Source of the DNA: Caballeronia turbans
GTDB taxonomy: Bacteria; Pseudomonadota; Gammaproteobacteria; Burkholderiales; Burkholderiaceae
Direction: 5' to 3'
Length of the DNA stretch: 64,000 bases
Assembly (NCBI GenBank): GCA_001544655.2
Contig: FCOD02000002.1
Location: forward strand, 124,001 to 188,000
Part shown: positions 55,601-63,431 of the stretch, piece after piece
Numbering within the stretch: position 1 is the stretch's first letter
Layout: each line of letters opens with the position of its first letter
Notes under the pieces: generated by a model
Databases searched by the model: none
What the model was told of the DNA's origin: nothing
Seen by the model: only the letters and a program-made list of their open reading frames with translations
Program-made: the position numbers and the translations under genes

Positions 55601-56082
55601 GCGTGCCCACGCCGGGCATCACGGACATGAAGCTCGTGGCATCCGGACAACAGCTGCACTACTTCAACCAGATGGAGCAGTGGGTGCCCTTCGAGTGGCC
55701 GGGGCAGGCGCTGGACAACAACGCTCAGTTGCAATGGCAAACGGAGGAGGGCGGCCTGCGCTCGACGATGTACGCGCAGGGCCGCTTCGCGCTGATTCGC
55801 TTGTTCGAACGCGCGAGGGTGACGCAGCAGGACAACGCGCGTTACGTGCTGTCATGGATGCCCGATCAGGGGCTGAGCCCGCCGCTTTCGGTGCAACTGC
55901 GTGCAGAGGCGGACGCAGGGCCGCTGAATGTGCTGCAGTTGCGTCACTTCACCCTGCCCACGCGGATCTTCGTGACGAAGACCGCTGCAGACAAACCAAC
56001 AGGGCCGACACCTCCGCCTCTGCCGCCGGGCGCGCTCGCCGCCGCGCAAAAGGTCGGCGTGCCCTTGCCGGAGACGAAATGA
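52603..56082 (+). CDS. tssM: T6SS membrane-complex protein TssM (IcmF/VasK-like, degenerate NTPase)
   Basis: A 1159-residue protein. Two N-terminal helices (YWVLVVSLTIAAAFSAWFYG; RVAYVVAIGLFALIARA) and a third near residue 370 (TAACATIAAATIWLLGSMIS) frame a cytoplasmic domain. A large periplasmic part follows, ending in the TssM C-terminal beta-domain (FELRGVPTPGITDMKLVASG; WVPFEWPGQALDNNAQL). The place of the Walker A loop reads RWVAVVGEEARVESVVPGLV, with no GxxGxGKT, so NTPase activity is unlikely. It spans the envelope and anchors TssJ. It overlaps its upstream gene and tssA by 4 bp each. Confidence 0.87.
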   Translation: MKFFRRPSGYWVLVVSLTIAAAFSAWFYGDGIDPSPYKRVAYVVAIGLFALIARAHLTGAWRKVIRNSPRDGTQKHERDLTARAETIQDNGELIIQRRDELELTLRHRYGWRWRSLTRWVAVVGEEARVESVVPGLVDAGYVIAGDTVLIHAKQNRETLDEGWLAQIRQLRRRRPIDAIAALTNSSAGTANGEALTQTLARHARALRWSAPAYVIEVTNTQVDAFDENDIVGKTWSRMFQSGELAQSLHSLAGRLANVGVARLASNPRDRYLAELSAHIDKTRAALCDLVAQASASRLVRTSVQGLVFAPLTVKGAVTQLAREADVPAPADERRTQLPLWNTISAHSRKVCGHRVGFSWSTTAACATIAAATIWLLGSMISGISNRSSMQDAASTLNTASSMHDAPQALLALDALDKRLDTLEIHRQEGAPWHTRFGLNHDVALHDALWQAYQNAASRVLIEPIKAKLEERLQQLASLSDAEIASGGNTQVQAAYDTLKTYLMLAHPEHADAAFLSTQLLATNAPARPQNASITPGTWEDVRQHVIAFYASHLKRDATTAITPDVGLVASARQTIVGVRGLQNSTDAIYQQIIEEAKPKYPPITLATLLGDHPSRGLFNTTATVAGVFTRAAWDERIPKAIDEASEHRTVTGDWVLSDAKIDNTAPSTLKAELRQRYFDDYARAWAQFLNSIRWQSTSSLSGTVDQLTLLGDPQRSPLVALMNAVVYQASAGASTQSLSDNLISKAQSWVGKDEKDPSKQAQPQLAPLAAAFGPILRLTGADLTAPVPANGKTSVQTAALGELSLPRYLERVTAMRLKTQQMMQSADPDAMSRAAAQAVLQGKTSDIADSRDYASRLAASLGEQWSGFGKLFEAPLDQTWQVVVQPASSSLNDIWRTSILADWNRAFGGRYPFADSDNDASLPDMARFMRIDNGVIAKFVSTQLAGVIELQGDHWVPAQGANQGALTLDPAFLTALNTLTRVSTVLFPTGDARLRFELRGVPTPGITDMKLVASGQQLHYFNQMEQWVPFEWPGQALDNNAQLQWQTEEGGLRSTMYAQGRFALIRLFERARVTQQDNARYVLSWMPDQGLSPPLSVQLRAEADAGPLNVLQLRHFTLPTRIFVTKTAADKPTGPTPPPLPPGALAAAQKVGVPLPETK

Positions 56083-57659
56083 TGTTGGCTGGATTGTTGA
56101 AGACGTTGCTCCCGTCGCGCGATGCAGAGCAAATGAACCGTGCGCGACTCGAAGCATGGAGCGGATGGCTCACGCCATTGGCAGGCGATGTCGCTGTCGG
56201 CCGCGACCCTGGCTACGAAGACGCCTTTTTCGAGCTGAAGGATGAAGCGGGCAAGCTGTCCGATATCGACGACGTCCTGATCATCCGCTCCTGCGAGCAA
56301 CTGACCATGGATGTCGGCAAGGATCTGCGCGTCGCGGGTTTCTACGCGTTCGCGCGCCTGCGCCAGGACGGCACGGCCGGTTTCGCCGACGGGCTGGAGC
56401 TCGCCGCCGCGCTGATCGATCGTTTCGGCGAAGCGCTTCACCCCGCGCGCGCCGAAGCGAAGAAAGGCGCGCTCGACATGCTCGCGACGACGCGCATCCT
56501 CGATCTGCTCGATGCACGCGGCGCATTCGCACCCGCCGATCTGGCGCGCGCGATCGCCGCGCTCGATGTGATCGTCGGGCGCACGAACGCGTGGAACGAC
56601 GCTGCGCGCCCGAATCTGCAGACGCTCGTCGCGCGTTTCGAGCGTAAGGACGATGCGGTCCAGAGCGCCGAGCCGAGCGCGACCGCTCCCATTCCGGTCA
56701 GCTCGACGCTGCCGGCATCGGGCCCGATCGCCTCCACGCGTGATCTGCTGGATCAGGCGCGCACGATGGCCGCCTGGCTGCGCGATCAGGAGAACGGCTA
56801 TCTGCCATCGGCGCGGCTCGTGCGCGGCATCCGCTGGGACACGCTGCATGAAGTGCCGCCCGCGGACGCCAGCGCACGCACGCGGCTCGTGCCGCCGCGC
56901 AGCGAGATCCGCCAGCAATTCAAGCGGCTCGTGCTGCAGAAGCAGTGGAACGAACTGCTCGAACGCGTCGAAGGCGCATTCATGGAAGGCGTCAATCACC
57001 TGTGGTTCGACCTTCAATATTTCCAGCACGTGGCGCTGGATAACGTGGGCGCACCTTACGCCGCATGGCGCGATCTGCTGCGCGCCGACTTCGCCCTCTT
57101 TCTCGAGCGCTTGCCCGGCATCGAGCGGCTCGCCTTCAACGACGGCACGCCCTTCGCCGACGACACCACCCTCGAATGGATCGCGCGGCACGCAGTCGTG
57201 CGCGATCTGGAAGCGGGCGAGAGCGTGGCGACGTTGCCCGTGTCCGCCGATCAGGACGGCGCGACGAGCGACTGGCCCGAGATAGAGGCGCAGGCGCGAG
57301 ATCTCTCGACGCGCGAGGGCATCGAAGCCGCTTTCGCGTGGCTCGAGGCGCTGCCCGGCATGAAAACGGAGCGCCATCGTTATTTGCAGCGGCTCGTGAT
57401 GGCGCGCGTCGCGGACAACGCCGGGCGCGTCGATACGGCGCTCGCCCTCCTGACGGAACTCGACATTGCTGCCAACGCGTTGCCGCTCACCCGTTGGGAG
57501 CCGGCGCTGATCTTCGAGGTGAAGCAGCAACTGATGCGTGCGCTCAAGGCGCAAGCCACGCGCAAGGACGCCGACAAAACTGCGCTGGCAAATCGTGTCA
57601 ACGAATTGCGTAACGAACTGACCGTGCTCGACCCGGCGCGCGCCCTGACCTTGTCGTAA
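56079..57659 (+). CDS. tssA: T6SS protein TssA
   Basis: A 526-residue TssA with the N-terminal ImpA_N domain (YEDAFFELKDEAGKLSDIDD, EQLTMDVGKDLRVAGFYAFA). The C-terminal half is the longer VasJ type (NHLWFDLQYFQHVALDNVG, AAWRDLLRADFALFLERLPG). TssA primes the baseplate and caps the growing sheath. ATG 56079 overlaps the tssM stop; a second ATG follows directly. Third-position GC is higher than in vgrG, consistent with a resident T6SS core. Confidence 0.88.
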   Translation: MMLAGLLKTLLPSRDAEQMNRARLEAWSGWLTPLAGDVAVGRDPGYEDAFFELKDEAGKLSDIDDVLIIRSCEQLTMDVGKDLRVAGFYAFARLRQDGTAGFADGLELAAALIDRFGEALHPARAEAKKGALDMLATTRILDLLDARGAFAPADLARAIAALDVIVGRTNAWNDAARPNLQTLVARFERKDDAVQSAEPSATAPIPVSSTLPASGPIASTRDLLDQARTMAAWLRDQENGYLPSARLVRGIRWDTLHEVPPADASARTRLVPPRSEIRQQFKRLVLQKQWNELLERVEGAFMEGVNHLWFDLQYFQHVALDNVGAPYAAWRDLLRADFALFLERLPGIERLAFNDGTPFADDTTLEWIARHAVVRDLEAGESVATLPVSADQDGATSDWPEIEAQARDLSTREGIEAAFAWLEALPGMKTERHRYLQRLVMARVADNAGRVDTALALLTELDIAANALPLTRWEPALIFEVKQQLMRALKAQATRKDADKTALANRVNELRNELTVLDPARALTLS

Positions 57660-57666
57660 CAACCCA

Positions 57667-59514
57667 ATGAATAAAGACACATCGATCGACGTCCACAACG
57701 ACGCGGCTCAACCCGACCCGGTCCTGCGCTACTACGAAGCCGAGATGCGCTACCTGCGAGAAGCGGGCCGCGAATTCGCGCGCGCGCATCCGGACCGTGC
57801 ACGCATGCTCAATCTCGATCGCGTCGGCGACCGCGATCCGTATGTCGAGCGCCTCTATGAAGGGTTTGCATTTCTGACCGGGCGGCTTCAGCAAAAGCTC
57901 GACGACGAATTGCCCGAACTCACCGAAGGCCTCGTGAGCCTTTTGTGGCCGCACTACCTGCGGATGATTCCATCGCTTTCGATCGTGGAGTTGAGTCCGC
58001 TCGGCGAGAAACATCAACGCACCGAGCACGTGCCGGCGGGCGTCGCGGTGCGCTCCGCGCCGATTCCTGTCGGCAAGGATTCGAGCGACGGCTCGTCCGC
58101 GAAGACCGTGCAGTGTCTGTATCGCACGACGCAGCCGGTCGATCTGCATCCGTTGCGGCTGTTGCGCGCAGGACCGTCGGTGCGCCACGATGGCCGCTCG
58201 GTGATTCGCCTGGCCTTCGAGCTGGACCATTCGGCCAATCGCAAGGAAACGGATCTCTCGCGCCTGCGCCCGCACCTGAGCGCGGATCTGCCGACGGCGT
58301 TTGCCATGCATCTCGCGCTCACGCGTCAGGTGCACGCGATCGAATGGCGCATCCCCGAAGTGCGCGATGGTGAAGCGCTGCCGCTGGCTGGCGTGACGAT
58401 CGAACCGGCGGGTTTCGCGCCCGGCGAACGCCTGTGGCCCAAGTCCGATGCCGCGTTCTCCGGCTATCAACTGCTGCTCGAATATTTCACGTTCCGCGAG
58501 AAGTTCCTGTTCGTCGATCTGTGCGGGCTCGACCTCGACGCGCTTCCCGAGAATTCGACGCACTTCGAACTGGAGATCGTGCTCGACCAGACGTATCCTT
58601 CCGATCAGCGCTTCAGCAAGGACAACGTCAGGCTCTTTTGCACGCCGGTCATCAATCTGTTCGAACTGGATGCTGAGCCGGTCGTGATCGATTATCACGA
58701 GACCGAGTATCGCGTGGTGCCGGCAGGGCATCAGGGCGAGCACGTCGAAACCTATTCGGTCGATGCGGTCGAAGCGTTCGATCACCTCACCTCCGAGCGA
58801 TACGAGTACGTGCCGTTCGCAACCTTCCGGCATCGCGGCGGCATGTTGCGGCACGAATCGCCCGAACGGTATTTCCATACACGCGTGCGCCCGGGCATGG
58901 ATGGACTGCACGAGACGTGGCTGATCCTCGGCGGCAACGCATGGGAAGCCATGGACGACTTGCCCGAGGAAAGCGTGTCATTGAGAGTAACCGGCACGAA
59001 CGGCATGTTGCCGCGCAAGGGTATGCGCGAAGCGCGCCTCGACGAGCTCGCGGAAAGCACGCCGAACGTGGCAGGCGTGAGGAACCTCATCGCGCCGACG
59101 CTGCCGCTGTATCCGCCCACGGGCGACCGCTTCCAGTGGCGCGTGCTCTCGCATCTGGCGCCGAACTTCCTGTCGATGATGAACGCGGAAGTGCTGCGCG
59201 GCGCCCTCGCGCTTTACGACTGGACCAATGACGAGCTCAATCGACGGCGTCTGGAGGGCATCCTGCACGTGTCGGAAGAGTTGCTCGAAGAGGTCACGGG
59301 CGGGGCGGTGGAGCGCGGCGTGCTGATCGAAGTAACGCTCGACTCGCAAGCGTTCTCGGGCGAAGGCGACGTGATGCTCTTCGGCGAACTGCTGCATCGC
59401 TTCTTCGAGCTGTACGCCGAGGTCAATCTGTTCACGAAGCTCGCGATCGTGAGCCTGCCGACGCAGGCGCGCATCGTTTGGCCGCGCAGCAAGACGCATC
59501 GGGTGCCGCTATGA
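57667..59514 (+). CDS. tssF: T6SS baseplate protein TssF
   Basis: A 615-residue TssF (ImpG/VasA). The N-terminus LRYYEAEMRYLREAGREFAR and DPYVERLYEGFAFLTGRLQQ are diagnostic, as is LPELTEGLVSLLWPHYLRMI. The C-terminal FQWRVLSHLAPNFLSMMNAE and LLHRFFELYAEVNLFTKLAI close the protein. TssF forms two copies with TssG in each baseplate wedge. It begins 7 bp after tssA and overlaps tssG by 4 bp. Confidence 0.95.
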   Translation: MNKDTSIDVHNDAAQPDPVLRYYEAEMRYLREAGREFARAHPDRARMLNLDRVGDRDPYVERLYEGFAFLTGRLQQKLDDELPELTEGLVSLLWPHYLRMIPSLSIVELSPLGEKHQRTEHVPAGVAVRSAPIPVGKDSSDGSSAKTVQCLYRTTQPVDLHPLRLLRAGPSVRHDGRSVIRLAFELDHSANRKETDLSRLRPHLSADLPTAFAMHLALTRQVHAIEWRIPEVRDGEALPLAGVTIEPAGFAPGERLWPKSDAAFSGYQLLLEYFTFREKFLFVDLCGLDLDALPENSTHFELEIVLDQTYPSDQRFSKDNVRLFCTPVINLFELDAEPVVIDYHETEYRVVPAGHQGEHVETYSVDAVEAFDHLTSERYEYVPFATFRHRGGMLRHESPERYFHTRVRPGMDGLHETWLILGGNAWEAMDDLPEESVSLRVTGTNGMLPRKGMREARLDELAESTPNVAGVRNLIAPTLPLYPPTGDRFQWRVLSHLAPNFLSMMNAEVLRGALALYDWTNDELNRRRLEGILHVSEELLEEVTGGAVERGVLIEVTLDSQAFSGEGDVMLFGELLHRFFELYAEVNLFTKLAIVSLPTQARIVWPRSKTHRVPL

Positions 59515-60608
59515 AGCCGCGCGTTATTCCCGACGTCGAGCCCCTGGTCGCGGCGCTCCTTGCGCGCGCCCCGCGCATGAACTTCATGCAGTTGTGCAGG
59601 CTGCTCGAAGCACGCGCGCCGGATCAGCCGGGCTTCGGCCAGCGTGACACGCCCGAACACGAGCCAGTGCGATTCCGGCCACGCCCACGGATGGGTTTCC
59701 CGGCGGGCGAGATCGCAGGCGTCGAGTTCGACGACAGCGACGACGACTACAGCGCCCCCTTGCCGCCGACCGTGCGCACGACCTTCATGGGTCTATACGG
59801 CGTGGACGCGGTGATGCCCACGCACTACCTCGACGATATCGTCCAGCGCGAGGAAGGACACGAAGCGGTCGAAGCGTTTCTCGATCAGTTCAATCACCGC
59901 ATCGTCACGCTGCTGTACCGCGCGTGGAAGAAGTATCGCTATCCCGAGACGTTCCGCCACGGCGGCGCGGATGCGCATTCGCGCAATCTGCTGTGTCTGG
60001 CGGGCCTCGGATGGGGTAACAAGCCCGCAAGATCGGGCTTGCCCGATGCGCGCGCGCTGGCGCTGCTCGGGTTGATGATCCAGCGCACGCGTACACCGGA
60101 GGGACTGGCGGGCGTGGTGGCGTTGGGCGCGCCGGGCATCGATGTGCGTGTCGATGAATTCTGGCCGGTGGCCAGGCGCGCGGGCAAGGCGCAGCCGTTG
60201 ACGGCGAAACGCTCGAACGAAAGCGACAAGCGAGGCGGTCTCGGCGGTGCCTACGTCCTCGGCAAGCGTCTGCCTTATCGCAGCCGCGCGGTGCGCGTAA
60301 CGCTCGCCCCGCAAGACGCGCAGCAGGCGCGGGACTTGTTGCCCGGCGCATGGCTGCATCGCGATGTCATGGCGCTGCTCAAGCTCTATATCGGCACCAA
60401 GGCGGACGTTCATCTGCGTATGCAGATGTCGTCGCGCTTCGCGCCGGAACCGGCGGTGGGCAAGCAGCGGACCGAAGTCGCGCCGCGTCTCGGCTGGACG
60501 GTCGTGCTGCCCGCGCAGCAAGAGCGCGTCATCACAGTGGAACTGGGCGTGTGCGAGGCGTTTCCGTCGCCGCAGCACAATCCGTATCTGCAACATCGCG
60601 CCGCCTGA
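59511..60608 (+). CDS. tssG: T6SS baseplate protein TssG
   Basis: A 365-residue TssG (ImpH/VasB). NFMQLCRLLEARAPDQPGFG and VRFRPRPRMGFPAGEIAGV open the protein. TFMGLYGVDAVMPTHYLDDI, LDQFNHRIVTLLYRAWKKYR and a C-terminal GWTVVLPAQQERVITVELGV are typical. It bridges TssF dimers and TssK in the baseplate. ATG 59511 overlaps the tssF stop. Confidence 0.94.
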   Translation: MKPRVIPDVEPLVAALLARAPRMNFMQLCRLLEARAPDQPGFGQRDTPEHEPVRFRPRPRMGFPAGEIAGVEFDDSDDDYSAPLPPTVRTTFMGLYGVDAVMPTHYLDDIVQREEGHEAVEAFLDQFNHRIVTLLYRAWKKYRYPETFRHGGADAHSRNLLCLAGLGWGNKPARSGLPDARALALLGLMIQRTRTPEGLAGVVALGAPGIDVRVDEFWPVARRAGKAQPLTAKRSNESDKRGGLGGAYVLGKRLPYRSRAVRVTLAPQDAQQARDLLPGAWLHRDVMALLKLYIGTKADVHLRMQMSSRFAPEPAVGKQRTEVAPRLGWTVVLPAQQERVITVELGVCEAFPSPQHNPYLQHRAA

Positions 60609-60621
60609 AAGACCAGCAACC

Positions 60622-61161
60622 ATGTTGAATCGACAAACAATGGCCCTCGCGGCCTCAGTGCTCGTGACGCTCTCACTGTCGGGATGCGGCGCGTGGCAAG
60701 CCGCTTCCGACTCGACGGTGGCCGCCTACGACACGGTGTTTCACAACCGCGGCAAGACCGTCGACGTCGATCTGACCGCATGCGCGGACCCGAATCAGGA
60801 TGACGCGGGCCATGCGAGATCGGTCGCGGTGCGCGTCTATCAATTGAAGGACCGCAAACGTTTCGATGACGCCTCGTACAACGACCTCCTCAACAGCGAC
60901 AACGCCGTGCTCGCACAAGATGTGCAGGCGAGCATGGCGGCAGTGATCAATCCCGGCGGATCGGCAAGCACGTCACAGCCGATGGAACGGGACACGAAAT
61001 TCGTCGCGATCGCCGCGTTCTACCAGACCGCCGCCAGGACAGGAACGTGGAAGCTCGTCGTCCCCAAAAAGAAGCTGCCCGACGATGCGCCGCTGAAGCT
61101 GACCGTGTCGGGCGGAACGCTCGACATCTCCGATGACCACACGAAAGCCGGCAAGAAATGA
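60622..61161 (+). CDS. tssJ: T6SS outer-membrane lipoprotein TssJ (copy 1)
   Basis: A 179-residue lipoprotein. The lipobox VTLSLSGCGAWQ gives a lipidated Cys. The beta-sandwich has VAVRVYQLKDRKRFDDASYN with the loop that contacts TssM, and FVAIAAFYQTAARTGTWKLV. Start ATG 60622. It overlaps the zinc-ribbon gene by 4 bp. Confidence 0.92.
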   Translation: MLNRQTMALAASVLVTLSLSGCGAWQAASDSTVAAYDTVFHNRGKTVDVDLTACADPNQDDAGHARSVAVRVYQLKDRKRFDDASYNDLLNSDNAVLAQDVQASMAAVINPGGSASTSQPMERDTKFVAIAAFYQTAARTGTWKLVVPKKKLPDDAPLKLTVSGGTLDISDDHTKAGKK

Positions 61162-61874
61162 CCGATGTCTCGTCTTCGGAAGGCAACCTGAATCTGGAGA
61201 GGCGGCGCGCGCGGCGAGCGCTTCTTCAAGACGGTTTGCAACATCTTCAAAGCGTCGCTCGTGAACGCAACGGCGAATGTCTCGATACCGCTTACTCTGG
61301 ACCGCAGAGCTACTACAAATTCCGCTGCGCCGAAGGGCATGAATGGGAGCAGACGGCCGTCAAGACATTTCAGGGCAATTGGTGCAAGACCTGCGTGAGG
61401 CTCGAAAGGCAGACGCCGCTCGGCGTGATGCACGCAATCGCCGCGTCGCGGGGGGGACGTTGCCTCTCGGTGGAGACGCAGACGGCCAAAGGCATATTGA
61501 CCTGGAAATGCCGCCTGGGTCACGTGTGGGAGGCCCGGCCGGAAAGTATCAGACACGGCGCCTGGTGTCCGGAGTGCGCCGCGCTTGAACGCCAGAAGCT
61601 CCGCGCGAATCACGTCCGCGACGCGGCGCTGCAATCTCGAGCAAGAGCGGCTGCTGCTGACCCATCACTCCATCCCGCATTGGCAAGATTGCGTGAATAC
61701 GCATCCAGGCTCGGATGGCGCTGTCTCGCTCAGGCATGGTCCGGCTACTACACGCACTACGAATTCGAATGTGCGAACGGTCATCGACAGATGCGCGCAG
61801 GGGCGCAATTCCTGTTCGGCAAGCGTCATCGTCCTCGATGCGCTCAGTGCGAATCCAGTCAAAAAACAACGTAG
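61158..61874 (+). CDS. Three-unit zinc-ribbon protein within the T6SS operon
   Basis: A 238-residue protein with three related ~42-residue units separated by spacers. Each unit has a G-x-C-L start (Cys 41, 102, 189), a C-x3-H pair (C57/H61, C118/H122, C205/H209) and a C-x2-C pair (C76/C79, C137/C140, C228/C231). The best unit reads LTWKCRLGHVWEARPESIRH then GAWCPECA. The pattern resembles 'probable zinc-ribbon' domains (DUF4379-like). There is no signal peptide or membrane segment. It overlaps tssJ copy 1 by 4 bp and precedes tssJ copy 2, so it is co-expressed with the system. Function is unknown: it could be a DNA/RNA-binding regulator, adaptor or cargo. Confidence 0.8.
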   Translation: MTDVSSSEGNLNLERRRARRALLQDGLQHLQSVARERNGECLDTAYSGPQSYYKFRCAEGHEWEQTAVKTFQGNWCKTCVRLERQTPLGVMHAIAASRGGRCLSVETQTAKGILTWKCRLGHVWEARPESIRHGAWCPECAALERQKLRANHVRDAALQSRARAAAADPSLHPALARLREYASRLGWRCLAQAWSGYYTHYEFECANGHRQMRAGAQFLFGKRHRPRCAQCESSQKTT

Positions 61875-61895
61875 CGAAAGCAGGATCACGAAACG

Positions 61896-62651
61896 ATGCA
61901 AAACAGATTCAACGCTTCAGGCAGTCGAAGTTTCATCACGTGCGCGCGCGGGCGGCTTGTCACGGCGGTCGCCATCGCGACCCTTGGGCTGTCCGCCTGC
62001 GGCGCATGGCAGGCCACGAAGGACAGCACCGTCGACGCCGCGCAATGGCTCTTCACGACGCAAGTCAAAACGATGAACGTCGATCTCGACGCGCGCGCCG
62101 CATTGAACGAAACCACGAGCGGTCGGCCGCTCTCGACCGTCGTGCGGCTCTACCAGTTGAAGGACTCGAAGACCTTCGCGCAGCTCGAATACGTGCAGTT
62201 GCAGAACAACGACCTCGAGTTGCTCAAGACGGATCTCGTCGCGACGAAAGACGTTGTGATCCGTCCCGGCGCGAGCGCGAGCATCAGCGAGCCGATGGAC
62301 AAGGACGCCGGGTACGTCGGTGTGGTGGCGTTCTTCCGTGCGCCGGGCAGCGACGGCGTATGGAAGCTGCTGATTCCGAAGCGGCAATGGAAAGACACAG
62401 ATCCGGTGAAGATTCATGTACAAGGAAACCGGCTCGCCTATGAGGGCGCGAAACCCAGGCCTGTGACACGCGATACGCCGCAGCAGTCCGTCCCCGCTGT
62501 GGCAGCGTCGGCGGCATCCGGTGTTTCGGAGGCTTCGGCGGCGGCCAAGGCTGCGTCGCCAAGCCTCGAGTCCGCGGCCGATTCGGTCAAGAGCGCGAAA
62601 GCGGGCGCGAGCGCCGTGGCCCGCAGCGCCGGCGGACTGCTCTCGAACTGA
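61896..62651 (+). CDS. tssJ: T6SS lipoprotein TssJ (copy 2, extended C-terminus)
   Basis: A 251-residue paralogue of the TssJ at 60622. The lipobox LGLSACGAWQATKDST shares GAWQA with copy 1, and VVRLYQLKDSKTFAQLEYVQ plus YVGVVAFFRAPGSDGVWKL are the same fold. The last ~65 residues are an Ala/Ser-rich extension (VAASAASGVSEASAAAKAAS) absent from copy 1 that could be a flexible or amphipathic tail toward peptidoglycan. ATG 61896 is 21 bp after the zinc-ribbon gene. Confidence 0.9.
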   Translation: MQNRFNASGSRSFITCARGRLVTAVAIATLGLSACGAWQATKDSTVDAAQWLFTTQVKTMNVDLDARAALNETTSGRPLSTVVRLYQLKDSKTFAQLEYVQLQNNDLELLKTDLVATKDVVIRPGASASISEPMDKDAGYVGVVAFFRAPGSDGVWKLLIPKRQWKDTDPVKIHVQGNRLAYEGAKPRPVTRDTPQQSVPAVAASAASGVSEASAAAKAASPSLESAADSVKSAKAGASAVARSAGGLLSN

Positions 62652-62695
62652 GCCGTGTCTGAATCTCAACCTTTACCACCACATCAGGAAGCAAG

Positions 62696-63214
62696 ATGAA
62701 GCAGTTCCTCTCTCTCACCGCGTGCGCGCTTTCGATATCCCTCTTGGCAGGCTGCGCCACCGGACCGGATCGCGACAAGGAAATCGCCCTCAATCAGCAG
62801 GTGGGCATCGAAGTGACGCAAACGACCGAGGGCGTGCAAGTGCGTCTGCCCGACCGCGTGCTGTTCGACTTCGATAAATCGACGCTGCGCAGCGATTCGG
62901 GAACCGCCATCCAGCGCGCGGTCGTGCTGCTCGAGCGCAGCAAGAAGTCCGTGATCGTCGAAGGGCACACCGACAATACCGGCACGCACGAGTACAACCG
63001 GGCGCTCTCCGAAGAGCGTGCGCAGACCGTCGCGAGCGCACTGGAGGAGCGGGGCATCGCGTCCTCGCGCATCGCCACGAAGGGTTTCGCGTATGACCGG
63101 CCGGCGGCGAGCAACGACACCCCGGAGGGGCAGGCGAAGAACCGCCGCACGGAAATCGTGGTGATCGGCGAGTCGCTCGACGCGATCATGGGCAAGGCGG
63201 CGACGCGGAATTGA
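62696..63214 (+). CDS. OmpA-family peptidoglycan-binding lipoprotein
   Basis: A 172-residue lipoprotein. The lipobox SLLAGCATG follows a short signal sequence. The OmpA domain has VLFDFDKSTLRSDSG, VEGHTDNTGTHEYNRALSEE and KNRRTEIVVIGES, with the Asp and Arg that bind diaminopimelate. In T6SS clusters such proteins (TagL/SciZ-like) fix the membrane complex to peptidoglycan, filling the role of a TssL peptidoglycan-binding extension. Last gene of the + strand block. Confidence 0.9.
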   Translation: MKQFLSLTACALSISLLAGCATGPDRDKEIALNQQVGIEVTQTTEGVQVRLPDRVLFDFDKSTLRSDSGTAIQRAVVLLERSKKSVIVEGHTDNTGTHEYNRALSEERAQTVASALEERGIASSRIATKGFAYDRPAASNDTPEGQAKNRRTEIVVIGESLDAIMGKAATRN

Positions 63215-63332
63215 CGAAGGCTGCGGTCGGCGCATGCTGAACGTTCATGCCGACGAACACATGCGCCTGAGCGCTGCTCACCAGTCCGATACCGAACACC
63301 GTAGCGACAGCGACATAACCGATCTATTTCAT
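63192..63332 (-). pseudogene. Exported small protein killed by a stop at codon 3
   Basis: A strong ribosome-binding site (GGAGAAGGATC) precedes ATG 63332, then AAA and TAG. Past the stop the same frame encodes a textbook signal peptide (IGYVAVATVFGIGLVSSAQA) then HVFVGMNVQHAPTAA, closing at 63192 inside the convergent lipoprotein gene. A single-base change AAG to TAG would explain it. The protein is also shorter than I would expect, so it seems doubly inactivated. Confidence 0.6.
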
Positions 63333-63431
63333 GATCCTTCTCCGGGAAACGCGGTGCGGCGTGTTCGCGCATCGGTCGAGAAGGATTCTGGACGTCGGGA
63401 ATGAGCGCATGAGGGCGGCCGCGCAACGCGC

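Noticed and set aside
55944-57698. 584-codon - strand frame under tssA
   Set aside because: Antisense shadow of TssA with no recognisable motifs.
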